NCBI GenBank assembly: GCA_949128115.1
Contig: OX421962.1
Span: 120,240,891-120,304,890 of the forward strand
DNA length: 64,000 bases
Direction: 5' to 3'
From: Anaspis maculata
Lineage: Eukaryota; Arthropoda; Insecta; Coleoptera; Scraptiidae
A model generated the notes under the pieces. It was not told where the DNA came from. It worked only from the letters and a program-made list of their open reading frames with translations, and did no database searches. The position numbers and the translations under genes are program-made. The number at the start of each line of letters is the position of its first letter. Position 1 is the stretch's first letter. Below, in pieces: positions 33,311-45,700 of the stretch.

Positions 33311-33837
33311 GAAAAATTTTGAGGTTAGAGAACCACTTCACTTCAGACTTCACCTTTCAGCTTGCTTGAGTTGTTATTGTTAGTCGTGGTTGTGTTCTGT
33401 GATTGGTCCCACGTTTTACGCGGTACGCTCTTTTTTTTGTCATTGGTCGGATTCAAACGAGTGATTATGCCCGCGTACCAGCCCAATGCACACCCGCCAT
33501 GGCAAGAGTGTCTCTTTCCATTATTTCGCCCATAAAGTAACTGTTGATCAATGATTTTGCATATGCATAGGTATTTTTCACACTGGTGCAGCTTTGGTAC
33601 ATTGTATCATCGGGTATTTAAAGTGGACTAAGTTAGTCTTCAAATTAAAAATAAGGAAATTACTAACATGTGCCTGTGTAAATTGGTCTGCAAACGCAGC
33701 AACGCTGTCGGGCTTGCGCAGCGAGTGACCGTCGTGCCTATCGGCTCGAGCCGCCGCTCTGACCGGGAAAATTTATGAATCAATAGTAACTTTCATTATA
33801 GTGGTATACCCAACGCTTGCGCCAAATTTTGGCGTCA

Positions 33838-34533
33838 AATACAAAATTTGCGAACAAATGCTACAAAATCGCAAGAAAAACCGCCACAAAGTTGAAAAAT
33901 ACGCGCCGCAGCGAACAGGGTAATAGGCTAGAGGTTAATACACACTAGTGATTACTTATTTTTCATCAAAAAGTCCGCATTGTTCATTAAATTATAAATA
34001 ACTGCGTTTTACATTGATCGGATGTGCGTACGCAACCCATAATGCAACCCCCACCAACTCTATTTTCAGTTTGACAAGCAACGGCCGTGACTTTCCGCTG
34101 TTGTCTGCTGTCAACGTCAACTATATATTCGCCATTTTGAAGTTCACTCCGAGTGTCGTACGTTTGTGAACAAGTGGGCCGCTATTCTTGAATCGTGTGA
34201 GAAAAGTCCCTGGGAGTAAAATACATTCCGCAGTACACTGATGTAGCGAGTGTTGCCTAAAATCGTGGTTTTTAGGCAACTTTCGCTAGTCAAACTGAAA
34301 ATAGAGTTGTTGGGGATTGCATTATGGGTTGCGTACGCACATCCGATCAATGTAAAACGCAGTTATTTATAATTTAATGAACAATGCAGACTTTTTGATG
34401 GAAAATGAGTAATCACTAGGGTGTATTAACCTCTAGCCTATTACCCTGTTCGCTGCGGCGCGTATTTTTCAACTCTATGGCGGTTTTTCACGCCATTTTC
34501 TAGCATTTGTTCGCAAATTTTGTATTTGACGCC
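33838..34533. mobile_element. Foldback element, arms of about 240 bp
   Basis: 33838-34074 and 34291-34533 are inverted copies, for example GCGTACGCAACCCATAATGC near 34027 and GCATTATGGGTTGCGTACGC near 34318. A unique centre of about 215 bp separates them. Outer bases near GGCGTCAAATACAAAATTTG are shared by both ends. No duplicated target was found. The frame at 34144-34350 lies in the centre and is not credible as a gene. Confidence 0.8.
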
Positions 34534-34854
34534 ATTACTTCAGAAGACGAGTATGCGCGCTGATGGCGCGCTGGATAATGAAAGGTACTATATGGCGATC
34601 GATAAATCTCTGTGATTTTAATTAGGATTGAATTTCGGTGCTCATCTCTGTTTGTGTATGTATCGATATTGTTTTATTGAGCTCTCATGGTAAGTTGACA
34701 TCGTGTGATCATTTGAATTCCTAATTTAGGCACGCAGCTTACTTAAATTTGGAAACTGGAATTATCACAATTAAAGACATTAAAATGCCCACTGATGTGG
34801 CATTAGAGGCCCATATAAGTTTAAATTATATTGTATTGCTGTGTTTTTAGAACC

Positions 34855-35011
34855 ATGTATCTCATTGCGTGCGAGGAAGACCATTCAGATTGCATTGTAG
34901 AGGATGAAGATGTTATCGGAGATGAGTGTGAGAGCATCGTAGCTGCAGGAAAGAAGGTGCTGTTTTACTTGAACAATAAGCAATATCAGGGGATGGTGAT
35001 AATGCATTCAG
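34855..35011 (+). CDS. Putative first coding exon of a host gene
   Basis: A GTGTTTTTAG acceptor ends at 34850, AACCATG follows, and an acidic frame runs to CATTCAG followed by GTAATTT at 35012, so this is a 157-nt coding stretch ending in phase 1. The peptide begins MYLIACEEDHSD and ends YQGMVIMHS; the GKKVLFYLNNKQYQG part resembles the short N-terminal module upstream of BEN domains in insect proteins, but that is a weak resemblance. A possible untranslated exon ends at CATG before GTAAGT at 34690. The rest of the gene is not in view; downstream DNA is transposon-rich and may be intron. Confidence 0.4.
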
Positions 35012-35547
35012 GTAATTTCACAATTTAATACTTGCATAGTACAGTTCCGATGGAGGTAGACAGGTAGAATGTGTGTTTTCTCTGACTGAAGCTTAGGCCC
35101 CATGGCCCATGTGCGATTGATTGAAAAAGTTCTATATTATATAATGTATAATAATAATATGATCCCATTGAGACCTGTTTTTGAGGGAGTAATTCATTGT
35201 GAGCAATTCGCCATGGTTTTCAGTCCATTTGGCTAAAAACTTTGGACGGCAAAATCTACTAAAGTTTCATTGCATGTTTAAACGAAGAAAATTAACGACA
35301 CTATTATTCTGTGGTTTCCTATAATCATTGAATTTACCACAAAGACTGGCTTGCTGTCTGTTTCACTGAACCACATTTGAACAATCAATAAATGATGAAT
35401 AAACTGCTGACTTGACGTTGGAAACCTCTGGTATATGGCTTCCCATGAATTTGGGAACACATCCCAGATTTTCCCATTTTCCATGGTTTAAATTTAACTG
35501 GTGAATATGAATTGTCAATACATATTTGAGCCACTTAGCTATACATA
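35012..35547 (+). other. Possible intron start, no feature seen
   Basis: AT-rich DNA after the putative donor. The minus-strand frame at 35278-35484 shows no domain. Confidence 0.35.
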
Positions 35548-35682
35548 GGGCCAGAGATCAAGTCCGACTTGCAACCTGCGCAGCGCGGCGCAAGTATTGA
35601 TATGCTCTGGCCATTGGCGGAGATCACGTGACTTCTTGCACCGTACTGCGCGGGTTGCAAGTCGGAGTTGACTTCTAGTCCT
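35548..35682. mobile_element. 135-bp MITE with TA flanks
   Basis: Inverted ends: GGGCCAGAGATCAAGTCCG on the left and the complement of GACTTCTAGTCCT on the right, both followed inward by CCGACTTGCAACCYGCGCAG. TA lies directly outside (35546-35547 and 35683-35684). No coding capacity. Confidence 0.75.
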
Positions 35683-35690
35683 TAGACATA

Positions 35691-36456
35691 CAGGGTGTCC
35701 CAGAATTATGTGGTCCCCTTTTTACTGGAGATTCCTCTTATGAAGAGATTAAGTCCATCTATGCCGTTTTTCAAAATGGAGCTTCATTACTGAGTTATAG
35801 CCCTTGAAAGGTGGAGTTTTTTCATCGTTTTTTAATCGTAACTTTTGAACGGCTCAACTGATTTTGCCCAAGTTTTGTACATCTTGTGCTTAAATAAGTA
35901 TCCATAATTTGATAGCAAAAATTTTTGTGAAAAACTTCCAGTGGCGCAGAAACAGGGGGGTTGCCTTTTTTCACCCTATTTCTTACCTACTGACTGTTAT
36001 GTATTTTTTGTAAAAATTTCGGATTCTTAGCTCAATTTAGAAAAAAAGTAACTCTTGCAAAATTTTGATTTAGAGCTTCGTTTTTGAGATATTTGATTTG
36101 AAACTGAGTAAACATGGTCCAAAATACCGTTTTTAAGGGTGTAAAAAATTAAATTTTGAATAGCCTGTAAAATTGCACCCAAAATAGTGTCTTCTTAACT
36201 ACTGATGCATAGAAAGCGTATTGTATTGAAGAAATCGCAATTTTTTGCCATTTTTGTTTTTTATTCTTATTTAATTTTTATTTTATGCCATTATTATTGT
36301 TGTTTATGAAATCGTTGTTTCTGACCATGTTTTCATAGTTTCAAACCCCAATAACTCAAATACGAAGCCCTAAATCAAAATTTTGCGGGAGTAACTTTTT
36401 TTTCTAAATTGAACGTAGAATTCGAAATTTCTACAAAAAATTCAAGACAGTCAGTG
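35691..36456. mobile_element. CAGGG/TATA-family element 4, right end missing
   Basis: Starts CAGGGTGTCCCAGAATTATG just after CATA. The family module (AAAATTTTGATTTAGAGCTTCG) is at 36059-36082 and its inverse near 36364-36385; arms pair around a centre near 36210. The right arm stops at ACAGTCAGTG, the partner of CTACTGACTG near 35987, so the partner of 35691-35985 is absent. The CCCGTG palindrome begins at that break. Confidence 0.7.
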
Positions 36457-36742
36457 CCCGTGAAAAAAAAGATTATATATGATCATATATAAAAATTTCA
36501 TATCTGATCATATTCGAATTTTGTCTATATCTAATCAGATACGTCCAGATATGACCAGATAAAACCATATCTAAGCAGATATAGATATATCGGATCAGAT
36601 ATGCCCAGATATGAACTATATCTGCTTAGATATGGTTTTATCTGGTCATATCTGGACGTATCTGATTAGATATAGACAAAATTCGAATATGATCAGATAT
36701 GAAATTTTTATATATGATCATATATAATCTTTTTTCCACGGG
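36457..36742. mobile_element. CCCGTG-ended near-perfect palindrome, copy 2
   Basis: 286 bp. Arms of about 128 bp are nearly identical when reversed; the visible difference is in the A-tract beside CCCGTG. The centre is about 30 bp of ATATATCGGATCAGATATG-like sequence. Words such as AGATATG and CATATCT recur throughout. Such an undiverged hairpin suggests recent insertion or arm-to-arm conversion. No obvious target duplication. Confidence 0.88.
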
Positions 36743-37999
36743 TCACTATTGGTCAGCGACCAATTTTCAATAGGTCGGATTTACGTTTAATCGACGTCGA
36801 ATTCAGGTAAGTGGGGAAAAATAAGTGGGTAATTTAATCGTCGAAAATTGGGCACATAGGTCGATTTGACTCATAGGTCAGATACCCTTTTAGTCGGCTG
36901 AACCTAAAATAAGTTACATTCTTGGTAACAATAAGTAATTTAAGACCTATTTTTACTAATTTGTGACCTGTGTCTTACAAGACTTGAATATGTATTATTA
37001 TCCACTATGGTATTATTTTGGGTTTTCCTGACTTATAGTTGGCCATACGACTTTAAAAGACATTAGTGCACAATAGTGTTGTTGGTGTTACCATAGTGAT
37101 TGAGTTTCATGGCGGACCTCCGTCATTCATAGCAAAATATACCTACCTACCTATAGCACGAAACATTTGGCGGACTTAGAGACTCCTCCCTGATCATAAT
37201 ATTCACACGAAGGAAATATTTTTGACAAATGAGCCCCTTGCACCTCCAAATATTGCAATGCGCCTTGGAAAAATCGATTTTTTGCAGAACTTGCGGAAAT
37301 AACAACTTCAATTTTTTTTTGTCAATCACAGTTTAGAGCACTACAATGTTAATATTAAGCTCTTAAATTGAACAGTGTTTCTTGATTACACTTTTTTTGA
37401 CTGGTGCCTGGCAAAAAAACAAGTAATTAAGGGAATACAAAAATTACAGAACAGCTCTTATCGTAATGGCGGACGTGGAACCTGCTGGAGTAAGATGGCG
37501 TGTCTGGTGATATTTCGAAATTTGACTTTCAGGGCAAATTTACCATTGTTTTTCACTTATAGGGAAAATTTCCCTTCGAACAGGGCAAAATTACTTGAAA
37601 TTCGAACTTTGAAGTCAAAATTGACCTAATTAGGTAAATTTTTACCTCATAGTCTACTCATGGTTTTTTGTTGTTATCGACTTTCAGAGTCAACTTTCCC
37701 TAAATCACCGATTTGGACCAAATTTCAACTATGAAGACTACAATTTTAAATTACGCGCTCAATAAATCGGAGTCAGAGAGCGATGCTGGTATGTCGATGT
37801 CCGCCATTTCTGACGAAAGCGGAGTTGGATTTTGAGCCGCGCCAGTGACACTTTTTTTTTAATAGGCGATAGTAACCTGCGGTGTGCCTATACAGTTTAA
37901 ACTTTTTACTTGGAGGACATTTTCTGCTTTGCACTATTTCACAGCACAGCACAGCAGGTACTTGTAACACTGACAAGAGATGATCTGCATGAAAAACCC
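36743..37999. other. Unassigned DNA with short gene-like frames
   Basis: From 36743 to 36990 words like GGTCGATTT and GGTCAGAT recur. From about 37500 to 37740 the text shifts to AGGGCAAATTTACC and GACTTTCAGAGTCAACTTTCC words like those at 38000-38672, so it may be the other half of that element. The 37375-37629 frame and the minus frames at 37147 and 37773 are not recognised. Confidence 0.4.
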
Positions 38000-38672
38000 C
38001 AAACAACAAAAAACCAGCTCATTTTCTGACCTCAAAAGCCACATAAGACGGATTTCCTTTAAAGTTCACTATAATGGTACTTTCGCCCTCCTTTTGACAA
38101 GCTTTCCTTAATAAGTCAATTTTTATAGTAATTCTGACTTCAAAGGCAAATGTTCAAATTGAATAGGTCCGCTTTTTTACTAAAATAACCCTTGTTATTC
38201 ACCATGACCTGTAAGGCATTGTGTAAAGTTGAAAATTACCAAATTTGGACTAGTATAAAGAGGTTATTCATAACCAGACTTTGAAGTTAAAATTAGGGTA
38301 ATTTCGAAGTGATTGCGACTACCGTTGATGGCTCAAATCAACCTCAGAGGTAAAATGGACTTTAACGGCGAAAGTCAAGCAAAAATGAACTAATTTTTGC
38401 CCTAGATAATACCTTATGAATTTTAAAGAATTTGAAGGCATTTTTTAGGTGGAATCTAGGTAATTTTTAACTTGCAAAAACTTTTTGAAGTCGATGGTAA
38501 ATTTAGGGTTTTCACAAGGTTCAATCTTGGTAATTTTTTATTTAAGTAATGACTTTGTGGAGCATTTGTCATATAAGGAAAATTTTATGTCAAATTCATG
38601 CATATTTCGCCTTCTTCAAGTCAATTTGACTTTAGCTTGGTAATTTGGCCCTAAATTGCTGCTTGGGATATG
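38000..38672. mobile_element. CCCAAGCAGCA-ended element, copy 1
   Basis: The right end, read inwards on the other strand, is ATCCCAAGCAGCAATTTAGG, close to the end of 59370-60275 (ATCCCAAGCAGCACGTTG). The two copies align through CTCAAAAGCCACATAAGAC / TTCAAAAGCCAAACAAGAC and long stretches of GACTTYRAAGTY and TAATTTYGAAGTG words. The left boundary is unknown and may reach back to about 37400. Confidence 0.6.
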
Positions 38673-38692
38673 GTGGAATATTCACATCTACT

Positions 38693-38880
38693 GCGCTGAC
38701 CCCATCCACCCCTATAGACTTTCTATAGTGTTCTATAGTGAACCCATACAGCTCTGTACACTTTCTATTGGGCTGTATGCTGTATAGTGGTATGTCCATC
38801 ACGTTGTATTGACCCTATACAAACCTTTACAGTTTCTATGGGGCTATATGGTGGCATATTCAAGTCTGCGCTGGCCCCCA
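38693..38880. repeat. CCTATA/TATAGTGG repeat, copy 2
   Basis: Matches 32316-32560 best around TGTATAGTGGTATGTCCATC, then TTGACCCTATAC and TTTCTATGGGGCTA. The stretch from 38881 to 39164 shows nothing else that I recognise. Confidence 0.6.
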
Positions 38881-39164
38881 TATAGCCCTATATACATCAA
38901 TAACTTATGAAACAATAACAATCTTGGTATATCATGTAAAATAATTACCTGCTACATGCACAATTGTTGCTTCCCACCAATATTCCTCGTCGCCGTACCT
39001 GACAAGGTGATACCTACTTTTTAGCTGGATTTAATCGAGGATTTAATTTGGTAAAATCAAACTTTCGAACGTTTTCGAGTGGTAGATGGGTCGGAGACTA
39101 TACCTTTCTGATCTTGTCTTTTACAAATATAACGTGCTAAGCATAAGCATGCGACGTAGATAGT

Positions 39165-41035
39165 ATGGGAGCATAGGTCGTGCCGTGTGCAGCTTCGTGA
39201 AGATATATAGAGTTACGTCTTGATCGATTCCTGGGGGATCAAGGACTATGAAAAATCATGGTGGAATATTGGCATTTACTGCAGGCAAATATGGTGGAGG
39301 CGCCAAGATGGGCTCCATCTGGTAATAAAAAACTGGCTGTAGCTCGTTTGTTTTTCAACGGATTTCAACATCTGACACGTCATTTTGTGAACAATAGAAT
39401 TCTCTTCTTACTTCATACCTGAATTTACAAACGTCATTTCGTGAAACTGTCAAAGTTGTCTTATAAGATATGCTAAATTCCGCCATTTTTTAAAGGTTAT
39501 CCGATATTTTTGAAACCTGGCAGTATCATAGATCTTGAAGTGTTCTCCTCGAATTTCTACTTTTACACTTCGTATCTTTGCCATTGTGGCCGCCATATTG
39601 AAAAGATGGCGCCTAAAAAACAGTTTTTTGTCAATATCTTGAATTTAACTAACTCAAGATTAAAACGTGTTAATGCGGAGGAGAGCCCATTCAAATCTCT
39701 ACAATTTGACATATCAGTCATTCATGTGCGATTTATGGTTCTTGAGTTAGAGCTTTCAGTACTTCCAGAAGCATCAACTTTCGGCATTCAATCAGCATGT
39801 TGAATTGATACCACCGTCATGTAGTGAGCAAATTAACCATAAATAGCTTTCGGCCATCAACCATAGATGATGAAAAATTTAGAAAATCGATCATGGTGAA
39901 GTTATTTGTGTAATTACAGGGTGAACTGTGAAAGTAAATTGACTTTAGAAAGAAATAACGGTAATATAGCATTTGAAGGATATCAGATACATTCGAAACT
40001 CATTATTATGATGAAATTTGGGGTCATTATTCAGAATATTCACTTTTCCACTTTGTGTCTTTGCTGTTCTGGCCATGATTTTGGAAAGATGGCGTCCAAA
40101 AAACATGTTTTCGGAAAATTTTCGGAAAATTTGTCATAAAATTCCAGGCTCCATATTAAAAGTGAAAGTCTATCAAATTCTCTAAAATTTGACATCTGAA
40201 TCACTCATGTGCGACCTACGGTTCTCAAGCTATACCCTTTCAAAGTCAATTTTTCCTTAGAGTTCACTCTGTAGTTGCATAACAACCGTTACCATGATTG
40301 ATTTTTTGGATATTAATGGTCTGTGGCTGACAACTTATCATTATTTATGGTCAATTTGACTGCCACGTGGAGCTAAGATCAACTTGATAGGCTAATTGGA
40401 TGACAAAAGTTGATGCTTCAGAGAGTTCTAGAAGCCATGACCCAAGAACCGGAAGTAGCACGTACACGAGTGAGGTGTCAAATTGTAGAGAATTGGATAA
40501 GCTTCCATTCGCATACAAACGCTTCCACCTCACATCAACTGAAATGAAGATAGTGACAAAAAACTGTTTTTTGGGTGCCATCTTTCCAATATGGCGGCCA
40601 AGAGGGCAAATATACGAAGTGGAAAAGTAGAAATTCGAAAAGGGCACCTCAAGATCTATAATACTGCCAAGTTTCAAAAAGATCAGACAACCTTCAAAAA
40701 AGGCCGGAATTTAGCATATCTTATAAAGACAATTTTGACAGTTTCCCGAAATGACGTTTGTGAATTCAGGTATGAAAAAAGAGAAGAATTTTTTTGTCTA
40801 CAAAATGACGTTCCAGATGTTGAAATCCGTTGAAAAACAAACGAGCTACAGCCAGTTTATTAATTCCAGATAAGCCCATTTTGGCGCCTCCACCATATTT
40901 GCCTGCAGCAGATGTCAATATTCCACCATAATTTTTCATGGTCCATGATCGCCCAGGAGTCGTTTAGGACATATCTCTATATATCTTCACGAAGTTGCAC
41001 ACGGCCAAGCCTTTTTTGACCCTATGCCCCCAGAC
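39165..41035. mobile_element. 1.9-kb foldback element C, copy 1
   Basis: Two arms of about 800 bp in inverse order: outer ends GCCGTGTGCAGCTTCGTGAAG (39183) and the complement near 41000; then GGTGGAGGCGCCAAGATGG (39293) and its complement near 40880; then a paired frame on each strand, plus at 39510 and minus at 40677, both beginning MK-GSIIDLEV and containing KMAPKKQFFV. The repeated peptide may be chance conservation of the arms. Copy 2 is at 61590-64000. The 40-kb region between has no host gene. Confidence 0.82.
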
Positions 41036-42171
41036 TAAGAGGCAATTTTTTGCTTTAATCAAAATTATTTACAATAAAATAAATACAGCTCCAGTAGGAC
41101 AGTAAGAAAACTATTACTTAGGTATCACAGAACTGAGATGATTGTGTCATAAAGGGCATCTTCAATTTTACAGTGTCCAGCTAGAATTCTTTCACAAACA
41201 CTTGAACAGGCACAGCACAATAACTAACAATTCCAGGTTATCCAGGACTATTCTGGGCACAGACATGCACTGCACATCACCAGGGTTGTGCACGAATACT
41301 TTTTTTTTGTACTTGGGATACGAGAACGAATACTTTCCACTTTTGCTTGTGCGATTACGAGTACGAATACCCATTTTTCAAAAAAATAATCGAGTACGAG
41401 TACGAATACTTTGTATTCGGATACCTCCGAGGATACCTCGTAAGAGTACGAATACAATCATAATCCACGAGTACAAAAGTGAGAGTACGGCCATGGTTCA
41501 CGAGTACCATAGAAAACCGACAAATATTGACTTCCATTCCTTTCTTCGTTCTTTTTATGCTATGCCTATTTTTCGGAGTAACAATCATTTTGTCTTGTAA
41601 GAATAAATTGATTTCTGTTGGATCATGATACAGGGTCTTTTTTTAGCAATGTCACTATTCCGGAAGCTTCTGGTAAACAAAGTACGCAACTTTTTGACAA
41701 TGGTATGGCAGCATCTTGTAGTTCACAGTTTCAAATTTTGTTTGACACAAAATTAGGAGTAGGGGAAGTGTGCCTATGATGGCACACTTTTTTTAGAATG
41801 GCTATCTTTCCTATACTAACAACAGCAAAATGACTTTCAATACACCAAATTAACCGGCAACTATTGGTTTTTCATAAAAACTGGCAAACACTAGTTAAGT
41901 AAAAAAAGTGACTTGTATAAATAAGTGAGAATCCATTGTTCTTGAAGTGGTGTTGTATAAAGTAGAAGGTATTTATTGAAATAATCTTGAAACTACACCA
42001 CAATTTTTCTATTTTTCTTTCACCAACCGGTTTCGCCCTTTGGCATCGTCAAGGTTCTGTAATTAGTTGTATGAAATAAATTGATATAAATATTAATATA
42101 AATAAAATAATCTATCGAAAATTCTGAAAACCTAATAAGCAAACTGAAAAACATCAAATTAAATAACAACT

Positions 42172-42720
42172 CATTTTTAATCTCTTTTGATGTGACAAAT
42201 TTTTTTCCATCTATTCCCAGTCAAGAATGCATCAAAATATTCAGAGAAACATTATTCAAAAATAAAATACCAACTCACCAAATCTTAGATTTATGTACAC
42301 TTTTAGGACTTTCTCTAGATCAAAACTATTTCCAATTCAATGACAATAAATTACCTATATATACAAGAAACAGGACTTTCTATGGGATCAAATTTATCTC
42401 CATTATTAGCCGAAATATTTATGAATAATTTAGAAACAAACCACATCATGAACAACATAATTCCATATAAAAAATACATAACCTTTTACTCAAGATATGT
42501 TGATGACATTTTTTCATAATATTTTCTGGCGATCAAACAAATTTAGAAAACTTCTCAACTTACATTAACAATATCCATCCAAATATGAAATTCACATCTT
42601 AAAAAGAAGTAGACAAAATTTTACCGTACTTAGATCTTAACATAACAAGGACCAAAGAAAAACTTGAATTCAACATCTGTAGAAAAAAGACAACTACAAA
42701 TCTTATAATCCCATCAATTT
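42172..42720 (+). pseudogene. Penelope-like RT fragment
   Basis: SFDVTNFFPSIP (the catalytic-Asp A motif) opens the piece, then KNKIPTHQILDLC, a frame change near 42365 into GLSMGSNLSPLLAEIFMNN, FYSRYVDDIF (YVDD), and PYLDLNITRTKEKLEF. A stop follows near 42600 and a frameshift after YVDD. The 5' part of the ORF is missing. The frame ends at the LINE poly(A) tail. Confidence 0.85.
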
Positions 42721-42721
42721 C

Positions 42722-45700
42722 TTTTTTTTTTTTTTTTTTAGATAGATATACTTTATTCTTACCCGTTTCATAGGTTTCAATACAAAACAATTAGCCAGTA
42801 GCTGTGGAAGTCGTCATAAATAAATAAACTATATAAGCATAACAATAATAATAAATAACAATATAATATAAACAGTAGGTAATAAACACAAATAACAAAA
42901 GCAACAACGAAGCCATCACAGATGGGGTCTCACCAGTTACATGATATTTCCATTCACAAAACAACTATTCATCATCGAAAAACTCCTGAAGGGTATAATA
43001 GCTTTTATCAATTAAGAAGGCCTTGAGCTGCGCTTTAAAATTTCGATGCGTTACGTTCTCAAAGCGTCCATCCATCCGGCTGATCTTGTTGAGACATTTA
43101 ATTCCCATGTAGTTGGGGTTACTTTGGCCTATCGTGAGTCTTGAGTATCTTTGCTGGATCTCATTTGCACCTCTAGTGTTGTAATGATGGGTGTCGGTTC
43201 CCCGAAGCAGCTGTGTGTCTTTCACAAAAAGAATGACAGAATAAATGTACAGTGTCATAAGAGGCATGATTTTTAAATTTTTGAAAAATGATCTGCATGA
43301 CTGCCGATTGGATGAGACACCCATCATAGCTCTTATAATTTTCTTTTGTATTTTAAAGACCCTATCCGTTGTCTGAGACAACCCCCAAGAAATAAGCCCG
43401 TATGACAGGATCGACTGCACTAAGCCAAAATAGGCGAGTCTGAGAACCTCATCCGATAACGTTGGTTTCAAATTTTTAATCAAAAAAAGTTTTGTGCTCA
43501 GCTTTTTCAAGATATTCTCGGTGTGAGTTGCCCAAGTTAATTTTTGATCAATGTGAACACCCAAGAATTTGAAACTAGCCATACTCTGCAGCGAGCCAGA
43601 TGGAGTACGAAGGAGCAGGCTAGACTGAATTGTGGTGTTCTTTGTACAGATCTCGAAACAGATTTTGAGGTATTTAGCGTGATACCATTTGTCAAGCACC
43701 AGTCCTCCATTCTGGCTACGCAATCACGCGCGGCACTGGCAGCTTCATCTCTGTTTTTTGCTGATTCTATGACGCTGGTGTCGTCCGCGTAGAGAACCGG
43801 ATGTGTTTTCTCATTCTCAATGGTATTTGGTAGATCATCAATATATATATATATGTCAAATAGAGTTGACGAGACACAGGAACCCTGGGGGGATCCCACC
43901 GGAGGGACGGCTCTTCTACGCGAACTGATCCCGCCAATCCGCACCTCTTGAGCCCTTCCTGTCAGATATGACTGTATCCACCCACGTGGTGGTCCTCGAA
44001 TTCCTTTTTTTACTGTTTTTTCCAAAAGTGTACCGTGGTCGAGACAATCGAATGCGCGAGTCATATCGAAGAAGAGCACAAGCACGTGATTTTTGTCATT
44101 TAAGCCATTGTGGATAACGTTTAAAGCTTGATTCAGAGCCGTCTGCGTAGAAAGCCCGGGTCTGAATCCATTTTGACAAGCACTCAAGATGTTATTATTT
44201 TCTAGATAAGAGGTAAGCCGTTTGTTGAAGCAGAACTCAAAAACTTTCGCAAATTGGCATTGCAGAGATACAGGTCTATAATTAGATATATCATTCCGAT
44301 TTCCCTTGTGTTTGAAAATTGGACTGATTTTCGATGTTTTCAGCGCACTTGGGTAAATACCCTTTGAAAAACTTTTATTAATAATGAGCGATAATGGATG
44401 CGAAATCCATTGCCCTATCCCATGAATAATTGGTCTCGGTATATCATCAACTCCACATGAGGTCTTGCTGCAAATTTTCTGAATAATGTTTTCAACTTCC
44501 GTCGCGTCAGTTGGTTCCAAAAGCATAGATGTTTCTATCTCTGAAATATGAGAACTTGAGTTGCTGCAAGGAGATTTAAAGTCCTTCGCAACGCCAATAA
44601 AATAGTCATTGAACACATTGCAAACTTGATTTTCATCTTTCAAGAGAGTACCCTGTGAGTCCCGTATCATAATTGTTGTTTTTGCATTATTATTGATTTG
44701 TGACTCCTTAATGAGTTTCCAACTTTCGCGATTGATATTCGTACACTTTTTCAATCGATTATCGTTGTATCTTTTTTTTGCCTTGACCAGTAGTAGCCGA
44801 TAGTAATTCCTCAAATTCTTGTATCTGAGCAAATATCCGTCATTATTGATCCTCCTACTTATCGCTGCCATCTTCCGAACCATTCTGGAGAGCCGACGTA
44901 TCCCTGGGGTGATCCATTTTGGTGATCGTTTGATATTAGATCGTCTACGCTCGGTAGGTCGCCTAGGGAAACAACCATCAAAAATATGTCCAATAATCTC
45001 ATAAAATCTGTTGAAAAGCCTGTCAGTTCCCCATGAAAAGTCCAGCAGATGACCCCAATTCAAAAGTGAGACCTGAGATTTAAAATTTTGTACATTGCTT
45101 TCTTTGCGAAAATGTCTGGTCATTGTGAGATTCGAACCATTGTCCACCTCAACCGGGTGGTGAAACTCGACGATTTGATAGGTGTGATCCGACATGCCCG
45201 ACTCTCCAACGTACGCGAGAGGTTCTGCCATGTCGGTGTATATGTTGTCAATGCATGTGTTACTATTCCCGTTTCTGCTTACCCTCGTGGTTGCCCCTAT
45301 TATGGGTCTAAGGTTGAATTCTTTGAAAAAATTTGTTAGGGTTTGGCTATTGCGGTCATTCTTGTTAAGATCTACATTGAAGTCCCCACATATTATGTGC
45401 AGCCTACCAGACTTATAAATGTTTATCATCATGTCATCCATAAGAGTCATGAACGCTTCGAGATCGGAACTTGGTGATCTGTAAATGACACAAATTATTA
45501 TATTGACATTAGGCAACACTAGCTCTATAGCACACATCTCAAGGACCTTTTCACTGCTATTATTGAAATTGATTTTTCGGGTATGCAAACCGTTGTGACC
45601 TAGTATGCAAACACCGCCACCTCTATGCTGCATTCTGCTAAAAGAGCTTAGTACATTGAAATCTCCAACCTGAAAACAATCGATTGAATTCTTTCTTTGG

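Noticed and set aside
35548..35682. Hairpin that could be read as a terminator
   Set aside because: TA flanks and matching termini identify a MITE; no transcript unit ends there.
43544..45418. Plus-strand frames of 60-83 codons opposite the LINE ORF2
   Set aside because: Antisense shadows of the endonuclease and RT coding sequence.
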